NCBI RefSeq assembly: GCF_030063475.1
Contig: NZ_JASIRT010000025.1
Location: forward strand, 1-64,000
From: Roseomonas sp. E05
Lineage (GTDB): Bacteria; Pseudomonadota; Alphaproteobacteria; Acetobacterales; Acetobacteraceae
Length of the DNA: 64,000 nt
Reading direction: 5' to 3'
The notes beneath the pieces were generated by a model. It had not been told where the DNA came from and made no database searches. It was given only the letters and a program-made list of their open reading frames with translations. The position numbers were made by a program, and so were the translations under genes. Of the stretch, positions 40,655 through 49,607 are shown piece after piece; the stretch's first letter is position 1, and each line of letters opens with the position of its first letter.

Positions 40655-42117
40655 CCGTCAGCCTCGTCGGCGTCGGGCTGCCGACCGGCATGGCCGGCTG
40701 GAAGCTGCTGCAGAACAAGACCCCGGCCGACTTCAAGGCCTTCAGCAAGGACCCGATCCTGCAGCGCGACATCGCCTATCTGCGCGAGAAGCTGCCGTCC
40801 AAGCTGACCTCGAAGGACCTGCTCAGCGACCGGCGCCTGCAGGAGATGGTGCTGAAGGCCTATGGGCTGGACGCGCAGGTCGGCATGAACGCGCTGATGG
40901 GCAAGGTGCTCGACAGCGATGCCACCGATACCAGCTCGGTCGCCTACCGCATGACGGACAGCCGCTACCGGCAGATCGCCAGCGACTTCAACTATGGCGG
41001 CCTGTCGGTGGCCGAGATTCCGGCGGTGCCGAGCACCGCCCGGGTGATGGTCGAGGGGCTGCGCATCGGCTCGGGCTTCACCACCTTCAGCGGCAGCTTC
41101 GCCGGCGTCACCGTGAAGGATCTCTCGCTGCGCGACGTGCAGAGCTATTCCCAACTCGCCGAGCGCCTGCAGGCCGCCTTCCGCGCCGCAGACGGCGGCA
41201 ACAGCGGCATCCGCGTCGTGGCCGCCGGGCCGGAGCTGGTCTTCACGGACGCCAAGGCGCGCGCGCAGTCCCCTGCGCTGAACTTCACACCGGTCACGGG
41301 CAGCAAGATCACCGCCGAGGTGTCCGGCAGCACCGTGACGGTCAACGGGCCCGTTGCCGCGGGCTCGGCCTTCGCCAGCTTCAGCGGCAGCTTTGCCGGC
41401 GTCACCGTGCAGGATCTGGCGCTGGACGGCGCGGCGAACCTCGCGGCGATGGCCAGCAAGCTGCAATCGGCCTTCCGCGCCGCCGATGGCAACCGGAGCG
41501 ACATCAGTGTCACCGTCGACGGCTCGAAGCTGGTCTTCACGGATGCGAAGGACCGCAACAATGCGGTGCTGAGCTTCACGCCGGCCTCCGGCAGCCGGGT
41601 CACCGCGACCGTGACCGAGAATACCAGCGGCACCCCGGGGACCGCTGCCCAGGGCGGCCCCAACGTCACCAAGTCGGACTTCGTCGAGCAGATCGTCCAG
41701 CGCTACACCCAGGCGCGCTTCGAGGAGTCCCTCGGCGACACCTCCGAGGCGCTGCGCAAGGCGATCTACGCCAAGCGCAGCCTGCCGCAGATCACCAGCT
41801 GGTACAGCATCATCGCCGACCGCAACCTGGCCGAGGTGGTACAGTCCACCCTCGGGCTGCCAGACAGCTTCGGCCAGCTCGACGTGGACCGGCAGAAGGA
41901 GATCCTGGAGAGCCGCATGTCGCTCTCCGACTTCAAGGATCCGGCAAAGCTCTCCAAGCTGCTCGACCGCTACGTGGCGCAGACCAGCGTGGCGGAGGCG
42001 CAGGCGCTGAGCAGCAGCGCCGGCATCGTGTCGCTGGTGCAGCCGGTGAGCTGGGGGCAGGACAGCTTCTCCGGCGCCAGCAGTGCGGCCCTGTTCTCCA
42101 TCCTGAGCGGCATCTGA
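40651..42117 (+). CDS. DUF1217 flagellar protein with duplicated insert
   Basis: This encodes 488 residues. The ends match DUF1217, a family found in alphaproteobacterial flagellar clusters (AGWKLLQNKTPADFKAFSKDPILQRDIAYLREKLP; later DFKDPAKLSKLLDRYVAQTS). The middle holds two copies of about 98 residues at about 130-228 and 229-325, each with GSxFxxFSGSFAGVTVxDLxL, a LQxAFRAADG helix and LVFTDAKxR. The insert interrupts DUF1217 between FNYGGLSV and DFVEQIVQRYTQARFE. The function of the family is unclear; a surface or filament-related role is inferred. Confidence 0.8.
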   Translation: MTVSLVGVGLPTGMAGWKLLQNKTPADFKAFSKDPILQRDIAYLREKLPSKLTSKDLLSDRRLQEMVLKAYGLDAQVGMNALMGKVLDSDATDTSSVAYRMTDSRYRQIASDFNYGGLSVAEIPAVPSTARVMVEGLRIGSGFTTFSGSFAGVTVKDLSLRDVQSYSQLAERLQAAFRAADGGNSGIRVVAAGPELVFTDAKARAQSPALNFTPVTGSKITAEVSGSTVTVNGPVAAGSAFASFSGSFAGVTVQDLALDGAANLAAMASKLQSAFRAADGNRSDISVTVDGSKLVFTDAKDRNNAVLSFTPASGSRVTATVTENTSGTPGTAAQGGPNVTKSDFVEQIVQRYTQARFEESLGDTSEALRKAIYAKRSLPQITSWYSIIADRNLAEVVQSTLGLPDSFGQLDVDRQKEILESRMSLSDFKDPAKLSKLLDRYVAQTSVAEAQALSSSAGIVSLVQPVSWGQDSFSGASSAALFSILSGI

Positions 42118-42131
42118 CAGGACCATCCCCG

Positions 42132-42155
42132 GGGCGCGCGGCCAGCCGCGCGCCC
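42132..42155. terminator. Hairpin between convergent DUF1217 and fliI genes
   Basis: Eleven-bp perfect stem GGGCGCGCGGC / GCCGCGCGCCC with a 2-base loop, midway between the two stop codons. No T tract; a bidirectional terminator is inferred from position. Confidence 0.55.
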
Positions 42156-42169
42156 GGGAAGCGCCCGCA

Positions 42170-43522
42170 TCAGCCGTTCTGCAGGATCTGCCGGAGCTGC
42201 GCGAAGGACTCCGTGGCCGCGCTGCGCTCCTCCAACCCTTGCCCCAGGAAAGCCTCCAGCGCCGGCTGCAGCCGGATCGCCGCGTCCACCTGCGGGTCGC
42301 TGCCGTTGCGATAGGCGCCGAGCCGGATCATCTCCGCCATGTCGGCGTAGCTGGCGAGATGCCGGCGCGCCTCGGCCAGCAGCGCGTTCTCCTCGGCCGA
42401 ATGGCAGCGCGGCAGGGCCCGGCTGACCGAGCGCAGGATGTCGATTGCCGGCCAGCGGCCACGTTCGCCGATGCGGCGGTCGAGCACGATATGGCCGTCC
42501 AGGATGCCGCGCACCGCGTCGGCGATCGGCTCGTCGTGGTCGTCGCCGTCCACCAGCACGGTGAAGATGGCGGTGATGTCGCCCTCTCCCTCCGGCCCCG
42601 GGCCGGCGCGCTCCAGCAGCGCAGGCAACTCGGTGAAGACGGAGGGCGTGTAGGAACGTGCGGTGGCCGGCTCGCCGGCGGCCAGGCCGACCTCGCGCTG
42701 GGCGTGCGCCAGGCGCGTGACGGAATCCAGCAGCAGGAAGACCTGCTTGCCCTCCGCGCGGAAATGCTCGGCCACCGCCAGCGTCGCCTGCGCCGCGCGG
42801 CGGCGGGCCAGCGCCGGCTGGTCGGAGGTGGAGACCACCACCACTGTGCGTCGCCGCCCCGCCTCGCCCAACGTATGGTCGAGGAACTCGCGCACCTCGC
42901 GGCCGCGTTCGCCGACCAGCCCGACGACGATGACATCGGCCTCGGCGCCACGCGCCAGCATCCCCATCAGCGTGGACTTGCCGACGCCGGAAGCGGCGAA
43001 GATGCCAAGGCGCTGACCGCGGCAGATCGGGGTGAAGACGTCGAGCGCGCGCAGGCCGGTCTCCAGCTTGGCGCCGACCAGGCGGCGGCGCATCGCGTCC
43101 GGTGCCGGCTGCCGCAGCGCCACGCCGTGCTGGCCCTGCGGCAGCGGCCCCAGCCCGTCCAGCGGCTGGCCCAGACTGTCGATCACCCGCCCCATCCAGG
43201 CGTCGCTCGGGTAGAGCATCAGCGGCGCCTCCAGCCAGACGCGCGCTCCCGGGTTCAGCCCTTCGGTGCCGCCCTCCGGCATGCCCAGCGCAGCCTCGGC
43301 GGTGAAGGCGACGAACTCCCCGGAGGCCGGGCTCGCCTGGCCGGGACGCTGCACCCGCATGCGGTCGCCGATCGACACGCCCTCGCCCAGCCCGGTGACC
43401 GACAGCGCCGCGCCGCGCACGCTGGAGAGGGTGCCGAAGCGCCGCCAGCGCGGCAGGCGGCCCAGTTGTGCGGCGAGGTCGCGCGGCGGCGCGGCATCGT
43501 GGGAAAGGCGGGTTGCGGTCAT
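42170..43522 (-). CDS. fliI: Flagellar export ATPase FliI
   Basis: FliI powers loading of export substrates. The 450-residue product has the Walker A motif ASGVGKST at residues 177-184, a Walker B region VFLLLDSVTR near 261-270, and the export-ATPase stretch GLVGERGREVREF. Translation most likely begins at the ATG at 43522. On the opposite strand a TGCGAAAAA element begins at the base of this start codon. The gene stands alone, apart from fliH (16894) and fliJ (30430). Confidence 0.96.
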   Translation of the reverse strand: MTATRLSHDAAPPRDLAAQLGRLPRWRRFGTLSSVRGAALSVTGLGEGVSIGDRMRVQRPGQASPASGEFVAFTAEAALGMPEGGTEGLNPGARVWLEAPLMLYPSDAWMGRVIDSLGQPLDGLGPLPQGQHGVALRQPAPDAMRRRLVGAKLETGLRALDVFTPICRGQRLGIFAASGVGKSTLMGMLARGAEADVIVVGLVGERGREVREFLDHTLGEAGRRRTVVVVSTSDQPALARRRAAQATLAVAEHFRAEGKQVFLLLDSVTRLAHAQREVGLAAGEPATARSYTPSVFTELPALLERAGPGPEGEGDITAIFTVLVDGDDHDEPIADAVRGILDGHIVLDRRIGERGRWPAIDILRSVSRALPRCHSAEENALLAEARRHLASYADMAEMIRLGAYRNGSDPQVDAAIRLQPALEAFLGQGLEERSAATESFAQLRQILQNG

Positions 43523-43530
43523 GCGAAAAA
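43522..43530 (+). promoter_or_regulatory. TGCGAAAAA element overlapping the fliI start
   Basis: Exact copy on the plus strand, beginning at the A of the fliI ATG read on the other strand. It is the first of two copies pointing at flgB (97 bases apart). Confidence 0.5.
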
Positions 43531-43618
43531 TTACCTTTTTTGCAGCGGCGGGGCTAGTTGGCGGTCCGGGATGGCTTTCTGCAAAGGGCATTCTCCCGCA
43601 GCCTGCCTGAAAAGACTA

Positions 43619-43627
43619 TGCGAAAAA
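43619..43627 (+). promoter_or_regulatory. TGCGAAAAA element upstream of flgB
   Basis: Exact copy 74 bases before the flgB ATG, followed by TATCGACATGAAGCGCC. It would drive the flgB-flhB operon. Confidence 0.6.
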
Positions 43628-43692
43628 TATCGACATGAAGCGCCGGCGAGGCTATTGCTGCGGGAGCACAGCCAGAGGGGCACCGGAATCTC

Positions 43693-44097
43693 ATGCTCGA
43701 CGGCATCGACGTCTTCCGCATCACCGGCGCGCGCATGCACCAGTTGGCGGCGCGGCAGAATGTGCTCGCCCAGAACATCGCCAATGCGGACACGCCGCAT
43801 TACCGCGCCCGTGACGTGAAGCCGTTCAGCTTCGACAGCACCTTGCTGCGACAGCAGGCCGGTCTTCCGGCGCTGCGCCTGGCGGCGACCCGCCCGGGCC
43901 ATCTCGGCATTTCGTCCGGCGGCGCCGATGTCACGGCCGACCGCGCCCGCGCCTACAGCGAGGACCCGGACGGCAACACCGTCAACCTGGAGGAGCAGAT
44001 GGTGAAGCAGGCGGATGTGGCGAAGGCCTATGACCTCGCCACGCTGGTCTACAAGCGCGGCACGGCACTGCTGCGCACTGCCGCGGGAGGCCGCTGA
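43693..44097 (+). CDS. flgB: Flagellar proximal rod protein FlgB
   Basis: FlgB is the first rod protein above the MS ring. The 134-residue product has the axial signature (ARMHQLAARQNVLAQNIANADTPHYRARDVKPF) and the C-terminal helix (NTVNLEEQMVKQADVAKAYDLATLVYKRGTALL). It is the first gene of the export-gate operon; the flgC start overlaps its stop codon by one base. Confidence 0.95.
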   Translation: MLDGIDVFRITGARMHQLAARQNVLAQNIANADTPHYRARDVKPFSFDSTLLRQQAGLPALRLAATRPGHLGISSGGADVTADRARAYSEDPDGNTVNLEEQMVKQADVAKAYDLATLVYKRGTALLRTAAGGR

Positions 44098-44537
44098 TGC
44101 TGCGCATCTCGCCGGTCACCGGCTCGGGTCCGCTGACCCAGGCCATGGCCACCGCCGCCTCCGGCATGAGCACGCAGGCGACGCGCATGCGCGTGGCGGC
44201 GGAGAACATCGCCAACGCGCAGTCCACCGCCGCCGTCCCGGGCGGCGATCCTTACCGCCGCAAGCTCGTCACCTTCGGCCAGATGGTCGATCGCGGCACC
44301 GGCGCCGAACTGGTCCGGCTCGACAACATCCGCAGCGACCCGCGCGACTTCCGCACGGTCTTCGACCCCGCCCATCCGGCGTCGGACGAGCGCGGCTACG
44401 TCAAGCTCCCGAATGTCGATCCGCTGATCGAGCAGGCCGACATGCGGACCGCCGCCCGCAGCTACGAGGCCTCCATCACGGTGATGCAGCAGGCCCGCAC
44501 GCTCTACAGCAAGACACTCGACATCCTGAGGTCCTGA
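44097..44537 (+). CDS. flgC: Flagellar proximal rod protein FlgC
   Basis: FlgC is a proximal rod subunit. The 146-residue product has MATAASGMSTQATRMRVAAENIANAQST, the GGDPYRRKLVTF loop and the tail MRTAARSYEASITVMQQARTLYSKTLDILR. Size and order (flgB-flgC-fliE) are normal. Confidence 0.95.
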   Translation: MLRISPVTGSGPLTQAMATAASGMSTQATRMRVAAENIANAQSTAAVPGGDPYRRKLVTFGQMVDRGTGAELVRLDNIRSDPRDFRTVFDPAHPASDERGYVKLPNVDPLIEQADMRTAARSYEASITVMQQARTLYSKTLDILRS

Positions 44538-44541
44538 CCGC

Positions 44542-44835
44542 ATGTCCGAGCCCATCGCCGCCATTCCCCCGCTCTCCGCTGCGGTCCGTGCCTATGGCAC
44601 GAGCGGTGCCTCCTCCGTCGGTGACTTCGGCACCATGGTGGGCGATGCCGCCCGCGCCTCGCTGGCCACGCTGCGCAACGCCGAGGTGACCGCCGCGCGC
44701 GGCGTCGCCGGCATGGCGGACGTGCAGGAGGTGGTGCAGGCCGCCGCCAATGCCGAGCTGACCGTGCAGACCATGACGCAACTGCGCGACAAGGTCGTCG
44801 GTGCCTACATGGACGTGCTGCGCATGGCCGTCTGA
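44542..44835 (+). CDS. fliE: Flagellar MS-ring/rod adapter FliE
   Basis: FliE connects the MS ring and export gate to the rod. The 97-residue product ends with the family pattern VQEVVQAAANAELTVQTMTQLRDKVVGAYMDVLRMAV. It follows flgC after 4 bases. Confidence 0.94.
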   Translation: MSEPIAAIPPLSAAVRAYGTSGASSVGDFGTMVGDAARASLATLRNAEVTAARGVAGMADVQEVVQAAANAELTVQTMTQLRDKVVGAYMDVLRMAV

Positions 44836-44862
44836 GCCGCACGCCGCGCCGGAGAATCCGCG

Positions 44863-45126
44863 ATGAATGAAGGCGACGTGATTGAGGTGCTGCGGAGTGG
44901 CTTCACCACCACCATGATGGTGGCCGGGCCGCCGCTGCTGGCGGCGCTGCTGACGGGCGTCACCGTCTCGGTGGTGCAGACGCTGACGCAGATCCAGGAA
45001 GTGACCCTGTCCTACGTGCCGAAGATCGTGGTGACGCTGATTGTCACCATGTTCTCCCTGCCCTTTGGCTTTGCCGCGCTGCGCTCCTACATGGAGGAGA
45101 TCGCGCAGCTGATCGTCGGGCTGTAG
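44863..45126 (+). CDS. fliQ: Flagellar export gate protein FliQ
   Basis: FliQ is a small gate subunit that packs around FliP and FliR. The 87-residue product has two membrane spans: VAGPPLLAALLTGVTVSVVQTLTQIQEVTLSYVPKIV and VVTLIVTMFSLPFGFAALRSYMEEI. It lies between fliE and flhA with short gaps. Confidence 0.96.
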   Translation: MNEGDVIEVLRSGFTTTMMVAGPPLLAALLTGVTVSVVQTLTQIQEVTLSYVPKIVVTLIVTMFSLPFGFAALRSYMEEIAQLIVGL

Positions 45127-45129
45127 CCG

Positions 45130-47187
45130 ATGGATTTCCTCCGCAAGCTGCGCACCACCCTGGGCCACCAGGACCTGCTCTTCGCCGCCGCGCTGGTGGT
45201 GCTGCTGTCGGTGCTGGTGCTGCCGATGCCACGCTGGCTGGTCGATCTGGGCCTGGCCACCTCGATCACCCTTTCCGTGCTGATCCTGATGGTCGCCATC
45301 TGGATCGAGCGGCCGCTCGACTTCTCCGCCTTCCCGACGGTGCTGCTGGTCGCCACCATGCTGCGGCTGGCGCTGAACCTCGCCACCACGCGGCTGATCC
45401 TGGCCGACGGGCACCGCGGCCTCGACGCCGCAGGCAGCGTCATCCACGGCTTCGCCTCCTTCGTCGTCGGCGGCGATTTCGTCATCGGCGTGATCGTCTT
45501 CGCCATCCTGATCATCGTCAACTTCATCGTCGTCACCAAGGGCGCCGGGCGCATCGCCGAGGTCGCCGCGCGCTTCAGCCTGGATGCCATGCCGGGCAAG
45601 CAGATGGCGATCGACGCCGACCTCGCCGCCGGTTCGATCGACGATGCCGAGGCGAAGCGACGCCGGCGCGAACTGGAGGACGAGAACGGCTTCTTCGGCG
45701 CCATGGACGGCGCCTCGAAATTCGTCCGCGGTGATGCCGTCGCCTCGATCATCGTCACCATCGTCAACGTGCTGGGCGGCATCGTCGTCGGCACGCTGCG
45801 GCACGACATGTCGCTGGCCAATGCCGCCGGCAACTACGTCACCCTGGCCGTCGGTGACGGTATCGTCTCGCAGATCCCTGGCCTGATCGTCTCGATCGGC
45901 GCCGGTATGCTGGTCTCCAAGGGCAATGTCCGCGGCTCGACCGACAAGGCGCTGATCGGCCAGCTCGGCGCGCAGCCGAAGCCGCTCTACCTGGCCGCCG
46001 GGCTGGCGGGCCTGTTCGCGGTACTGCCGGGCCTGCCCTTTCTGCCCTTCATGGCGTTGGGTGCCGCTGCCGCCGGCGGCGGTTGGCTGGCCAGCCGCAG
46101 CGCGCAGCGCGCCGCCACGGAAGCCGCCGCCGCACCAGCCGAGGCGGCTCCACGCGAGGAGACCATGGCCGAGCTGATCCGGGTGGATGACGTCCGCCTG
46201 GAGCTCGGCATGGGCCTGGTCTCGCTCACCGCCGGGCGACAGGGCGGCCTGTCGGAGAAGATCAAGAAGCTGCGCCGCGCCTTCGGGCTGGAGTTCGGCT
46301 TCGTGCTGCCGGCGGTGCGCATCAAGGACAACATGGACCTGGCCTCGGGCGAGTACTCGGTCCAGGTGCAGGGCGTGGAGGTGGCGCGCGAGACGCTGAT
46401 GCTCGGCCGCCTGCTGGCCTTCGCGCCCGGCGGGCAGGAGATCACCGTGCCCGGCATCGACACGCAGGAGCCCTCCTTCCACATCAAGGCGCGCTGGATC
46501 GAGCCGGCGCTGCGCGAGATGGCGATGGCGCAGGGCCTCACGGTGGTGGACACCGAGACGGTGCTGACCACCCACCTCTCCGAGGTGCTGAAGGGCTACA
46601 TGGCCCAGCTGCAGACCTATGCGGCCACGCAGAAGCTGCTGGACGGGCTGGAGAAGGAGCACCAGCGCCTGATCGGCGACCTGATCCCGTCGGTGCTGCC
46701 GCTGGCAACGGTGCAGAAGGTGCTGGCGGCGCTGCTGGCCGAGCGCATCTCGATCCGCAACCTGCCGCTGATCCTGGAGGCGCTGCACGAGGCGGCAAGC
46801 TTCACCCGCAACGTCTCCCTGCTGGCCGAGCATGTGCGGCAGCGCCTCTCCCTGCAGATCTGCCGGGGTTTGACGCAGGAGGATGGCTACATCACCGCCC
46901 TGCTGCTCTCGCCGGAATGGGAACAGGAGGTGGGCGGCGCAATCGTCGAGGAGGGCGACCAGCGCTCCTTCGCCATGGCGCCCTCCAAGGTGCAGGAGCT
47001 GGTCAGCGTGACCCGCGCCCGCATTGCCGAGGCCGCTGCCAAGGGCGACTGGCCGGCAGTGCTGACCTCGGCCGTGGCGCGCCCCTTCGTGCGCCACCTG
47101 GTGGAGCGCATCAACCCGACCATCGCGGTGATCAGCCACGCCGAGGTGCACCAGCGCGCCAAGTTGCGCACCGTCGGCCAGATCTGA
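45130..47187 (+). CDS. flhA: Flagellar export gate protein FlhA
   Basis: FlhA is the large export-gate subunit that uses the proton gradient and docks chaperone complexes. The 685-residue product has eight predicted N-terminal membrane spans with the FHIPEP-type segment (FSLDAMPGKQMAIDADLAAGSIDDAEAKRRR) and a cytoplasmic domain (ELIRVDDVRLELGMGLVSL; DTETVLTTHLSEVLK; NLPLILEALHEAA). It lies 3 bases after fliQ. Confidence 0.97.
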   Translation: MDFLRKLRTTLGHQDLLFAAALVVLLSVLVLPMPRWLVDLGLATSITLSVLILMVAIWIERPLDFSAFPTVLLVATMLRLALNLATTRLILADGHRGLDAAGSVIHGFASFVVGGDFVIGVIVFAILIIVNFIVVTKGAGRIAEVAARFSLDAMPGKQMAIDADLAAGSIDDAEAKRRRRELEDENGFFGAMDGASKFVRGDAVASIIVTIVNVLGGIVVGTLRHDMSLANAAGNYVTLAVGDGIVSQIPGLIVSIGAGMLVSKGNVRGSTDKALIGQLGAQPKPLYLAAGLAGLFAVLPGLPFLPFMALGAAAAGGGWLASRSAQRAATEAAAAPAEAAPREETMAELIRVDDVRLELGMGLVSLTAGRQGGLSEKIKKLRRAFGLEFGFVLPAVRIKDNMDLASGEYSVQVQGVEVARETLMLGRLLAFAPGGQEITVPGIDTQEPSFHIKARWIEPALREMAMAQGLTVVDTETVLTTHLSEVLKGYMAQLQTYAATQKLLDGLEKEHQRLIGDLIPSVLPLATVQKVLAALLAERISIRNLPLILEALHEAASFTRNVSLLAEHVRQRLSLQICRGLTQEDGYITALLLSPEWEQEVGGAIVEEGDQRSFAMAPSKVQELVSVTRARIAEAAAKGDWPAVLTSAVARPFVRHLVERINPTIAVISHAEVHQRAKLRTVGQI

Positions 47188-47194
47188 GGCGGCG

Positions 47195-47956
47195 GTGCAC
47201 GCGGCGCTCGACCTGCAGGGCTGGTTTTCCGCCGAACTCTACCGGCTGTTCCTGGTGTTCTGCCGGGTCTCCGCGGCGCTGCTGCTGCTGCCGGGCGTGG
47301 GCGAGACCCAGGTGCCAGCCCGCATCCGCATCCTGGCCGGGCTGCTGGTGGCCTTCTGCATCGCCCCGCTGGCGGGGCCGGCGCTGCCGGCACCGCCGGT
47401 CTGGGTGGTGGCTGTCGCGGTCGGCACCGAGGTGGCGGCCGGGGCGCTGCTCGGCACCCTGGCGCGGCTGCTGCTCTCCGCGGTGCAGACGGCGGGCCAG
47501 CTGATCGGCCAGAGCATGGGCATCAGCAACGCCTTCATCTTCGGCATCGGCATGGACAATTCGGCGGTGATCGGCACCGCCATCTACGCCGCCTGCCTGG
47601 CGGCGCTCTTTGCCGTGGACGGCCACCATCCCGGCCTGCGCGCCCTGGTGGACAGCTATACGCTGATCCCGCTCGGCGGCCCGCTGCCCACCGCCGCGGC
47701 GGCCCGGGTGACCGCCGAGGGCACGACCACCGCCTTCCGCCTGGCCATGCAGCTCGCCATGCCCTTCCTGTTCCTGGCCATGCTGTTCAACGTGGTGCTG
47801 GCCGGGATCAACCGGGCGATGCCGGCCCTGCCGGTCTTCATGATCGGCGCGCCCGCTTTGCTGATGGCCGGGCTTTCCCTGCTCGGCGCCACGGCGCCGG
47901 GGCTGGTGAACGAGGTGCTGGGCGCCTACGGCGCCGTCTTCGTGCTGCCGCGCTGA
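47195..47956 (+). CDS. fliR: Flagellar export gate protein FliR
   Basis: FliR is a gate subunit structurally related to FliP plus FliQ. The 253-residue product starts at a GTG and has at least six membrane spans. The family-typical stretches are FCRVSAALLLLPGVGETQVPARIRILAGLLVAF, LIGQSMGISNAFIFGIGMDNSA and LFNVVLAGINRAMPALPVFMIGAPALLMAGL. Confidence 0.95.
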   Translation: MHAALDLQGWFSAELYRLFLVFCRVSAALLLLPGVGETQVPARIRILAGLLVAFCIAPLAGPALPAPPVWVVAVAVGTEVAAGALLGTLARLLLSAVQTAGQLIGQSMGISNAFIFGIGMDNSAVIGTAIYAACLAALFAVDGHHPGLRALVDSYTLIPLGGPLPTAAAARVTAEGTTTAFRLAMQLAMPFLFLAMLFNVVLAGINRAMPALPVFMIGAPALLMAGLSLLGATAPGLVNEVLGAYGAVFVLPR

Positions 47957-47965
47957 GGCCGCGCC

Positions 47966-49048
47966 GTGACGGAGGAGAGCGGCCAGGAAAAAACCCTCGA
48001 CGCCTCGCCGCGCAAGCTGCAGCAGGCGCGCGCGCGGGGCGACCTGCCGATCTCGCGCGAGGGCTCGAGCTTCGGCGTCTATGCCGCGCTGCTGCTGGCG
48101 CTCGGCTTGGCCGGCGGGCTGGTCGCCCGGCGCTTCAGCGAAGTCCTGCTGCCGCTGGTGGAACAGCCCGACGCCTTCCTGGAGCTGACGCAGGAGGGCT
48201 ACCGCCAGGCGGGGATCGCGTTCATCGAGGCGCTGGCCCTGGCGCTGCTGCCGGTCTTCGGGCTGCTGCTGGCCGGCAGCCTGCTGCCGCATCTGCTGCA
48301 GAACACCGTGGTGGTGGCGAACGAGCGGCTGGAGCCCAAGCTCTCGCATCTTTCACCGCTGGCGGGGCTGAAGCGCGTGTTCGGCCTCAAGGCGCTGTTC
48401 GAGTTCGGCAAGGGCCTGCTGAAGGCGCTGGCCGTGGCGCTGGCCTGCTGGGTGGTGGGCAAGCCGCTCTACGAGAGCAGTGGCCAGCTGGTGGCGCTGG
48501 ACCCCGTGGTCTTCCCGGCCCTGGCGCATGCGCTGCTGATCAAGGTCCTCTTCGCGGTCACGCTGGTCGCGGCGGTGGTGGCGGTGATCGACATCAGCTT
48601 CCAGCGCTTCGAGTACAACCGGCGCCAGCGCATGACCCTGCAGGAGATGCGGGAGGAGATGCGCAGCACGGACGGCGACCCGCATATGAAAGCGGCGCTG
48701 CGCAAGAAACGCCGGCAGATGTCGCAGCGGCGGATGATGGCGGACATCCCGACAGCCACCGTGGTGATCACCAACCCAACCCATTTCGCCGTCGCCCTGC
48801 GTTACGAGCGCGGCCAGGACGAGGCACCGGTCTGCGTGGCCAAGGGGGTGGACAAGATGGCGCTGCGCATCCGCGAAATCGCCTGGGGGGCTGGCGTGGT
48901 GGTGATGGAGGACCGCCCCCTCGCCCGCGCCCTGCACGCCTCGGTGGAGGTGGGCGAGGTCATTCCGCCGGCGCATTTCGAGGCGGTGGCCAAGATCATC
49001 GGCATCGTCTGGGCGCAGAAGCGGCAGCGGACAGGGGCGCGGGCCTGA
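47966..49048 (+). CDS. flhB: Flagellar export switch protein FlhB
   Basis: FlhB switches export from rod/hook to filament proteins after cleaving itself. The 360-residue product starts at a GTG, with KTLDASPRKLQQARARGDLPISRE, four membrane spans, and the cytoplasmic domain with the self-cleavage site NPTH at residues 270-273 (VVITNPTHFAVALRY). Because this domain is complete, the mini-FlhB at 18838 is an addition rather than a replacement. Confidence 0.97.
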   Translation: MTEESGQEKTLDASPRKLQQARARGDLPISREGSSFGVYAALLLALGLAGGLVARRFSEVLLPLVEQPDAFLELTQEGYRQAGIAFIEALALALLPVFGLLLAGSLLPHLLQNTVVVANERLEPKLSHLSPLAGLKRVFGLKALFEFGKGLLKALAVALACWVVGKPLYESSGQLVALDPVVFPALAHALLIKVLFAVTLVAAVVAVIDISFQRFEYNRRQRMTLQEMREEMRSTDGDPHMKAALRKKRRQMSQRRMMADIPTATVVITNPTHFAVALRYERGQDEAPVCVAKGVDKMALRIREIAWGAGVVVMEDRPLARALHASVEVGEVIPPAHFEAVAKIIGIVWAQKRQRTGARA

Positions 49049-49101
49049 CAGCGCGTGCGTCGCAAAAATTATACGATTTGCTTGACGCGCACCACCGCAG
49101 T

Positions 49102-49109
49102 TGCGAAAT
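49102..49109 (+). promoter_or_regulatory. TGCGAAAT element and possible sigma-70 promoter before the second fliL
   Basis: A shortened element (TTGCGAAATAAGG) 38 bases before the ATG. Just upstream, TTGACG at 49083-49088 and GAAATA 17 bases further on have sigma-70-like spacing, so the element here falls on the -10 side. Confidence 0.4.
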
Positions 49110-49139
49110 AAGGCCCCCTGAAACTTCGAGGCTCGCCCG

Positions 49140-49559
49140 ATGACGTTTCCCTCTTTTCGCCGCGCCATGCTGGGTGCCGCTGCCGCCGTGATGATGGTGC
49201 CGGCGGTGCTGTCCTCCGCCCTGCCCGCCCGGGCGGAGGAGGCGCCCAAGAAGGAGTTCGAATACGTCACCCTGGGCGACTTCACGGTCAACCTGCCCTC
49301 CAGCAGCCGCCGCATGTCCTATGTGGTGGTATCGGTGACGCTGGAGACCAAGTCGGCGCAGACGCAGCAGTTCCGCGACCTTTCGCCGCGCCTGAAGCAG
49401 GCGGTGCTGCAGCGGCTGATGGCGATGTCGGTGCGGCAGGAGCTGCGCCCCGGCCGCACGGATCCGGGCGTGCTGCGCGACAACCTCTTCGACAGCCTGG
49501 CACAGCTGCAGGAGGAAGGCCTCAAGGACGTCGTCATAACCCGCCTGCTCTACAGCTGA
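49140..49559 (+). CDS. Second FliL-family protein
   Basis: This encodes 139 residues. The N-terminus is a signal peptide or uncleaved anchor (AMLGAAAAVMMVPAVLSSALPARA). The rest follows the FliL periplasmic domain: FEYVTLGDFTVNLPSSSRRMSYVVVSVTLETKS, then SPRLKQAVLQRLMAMSVRQEL, and ends LKDVVITRLLYS. Unlike the fliL at 14528 it has no long cytoplasmic head. It may work at another stage or with other stator parts; this is inference. It has its own upstream element after flhB. Confidence 0.8.
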   Translation: MTFPSFRRAMLGAAAAVMMVPAVLSSALPARAEEAPKKEFEYVTLGDFTVNLPSSSRRMSYVVVSVTLETKSAQTQQFRDLSPRLKQAVLQRLMAMSVRQELRPGRTDPGVLRDNLFDSLAQLQEEGLKDVVITRLLYS

Positions 49560-49607
49560 GCCGGCGGGGCAGGAAGCCGGGGGCGGGACTGGCACCCGCC
49601 GGCCGGA

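Noticed and set aside
44476-47151. 891-codon minus-strand frame opposite flhA
   Set aside because: Antisense shadow of fliE, fliQ and flhA; composition is dominated by His, Gln, Gly and Asp.
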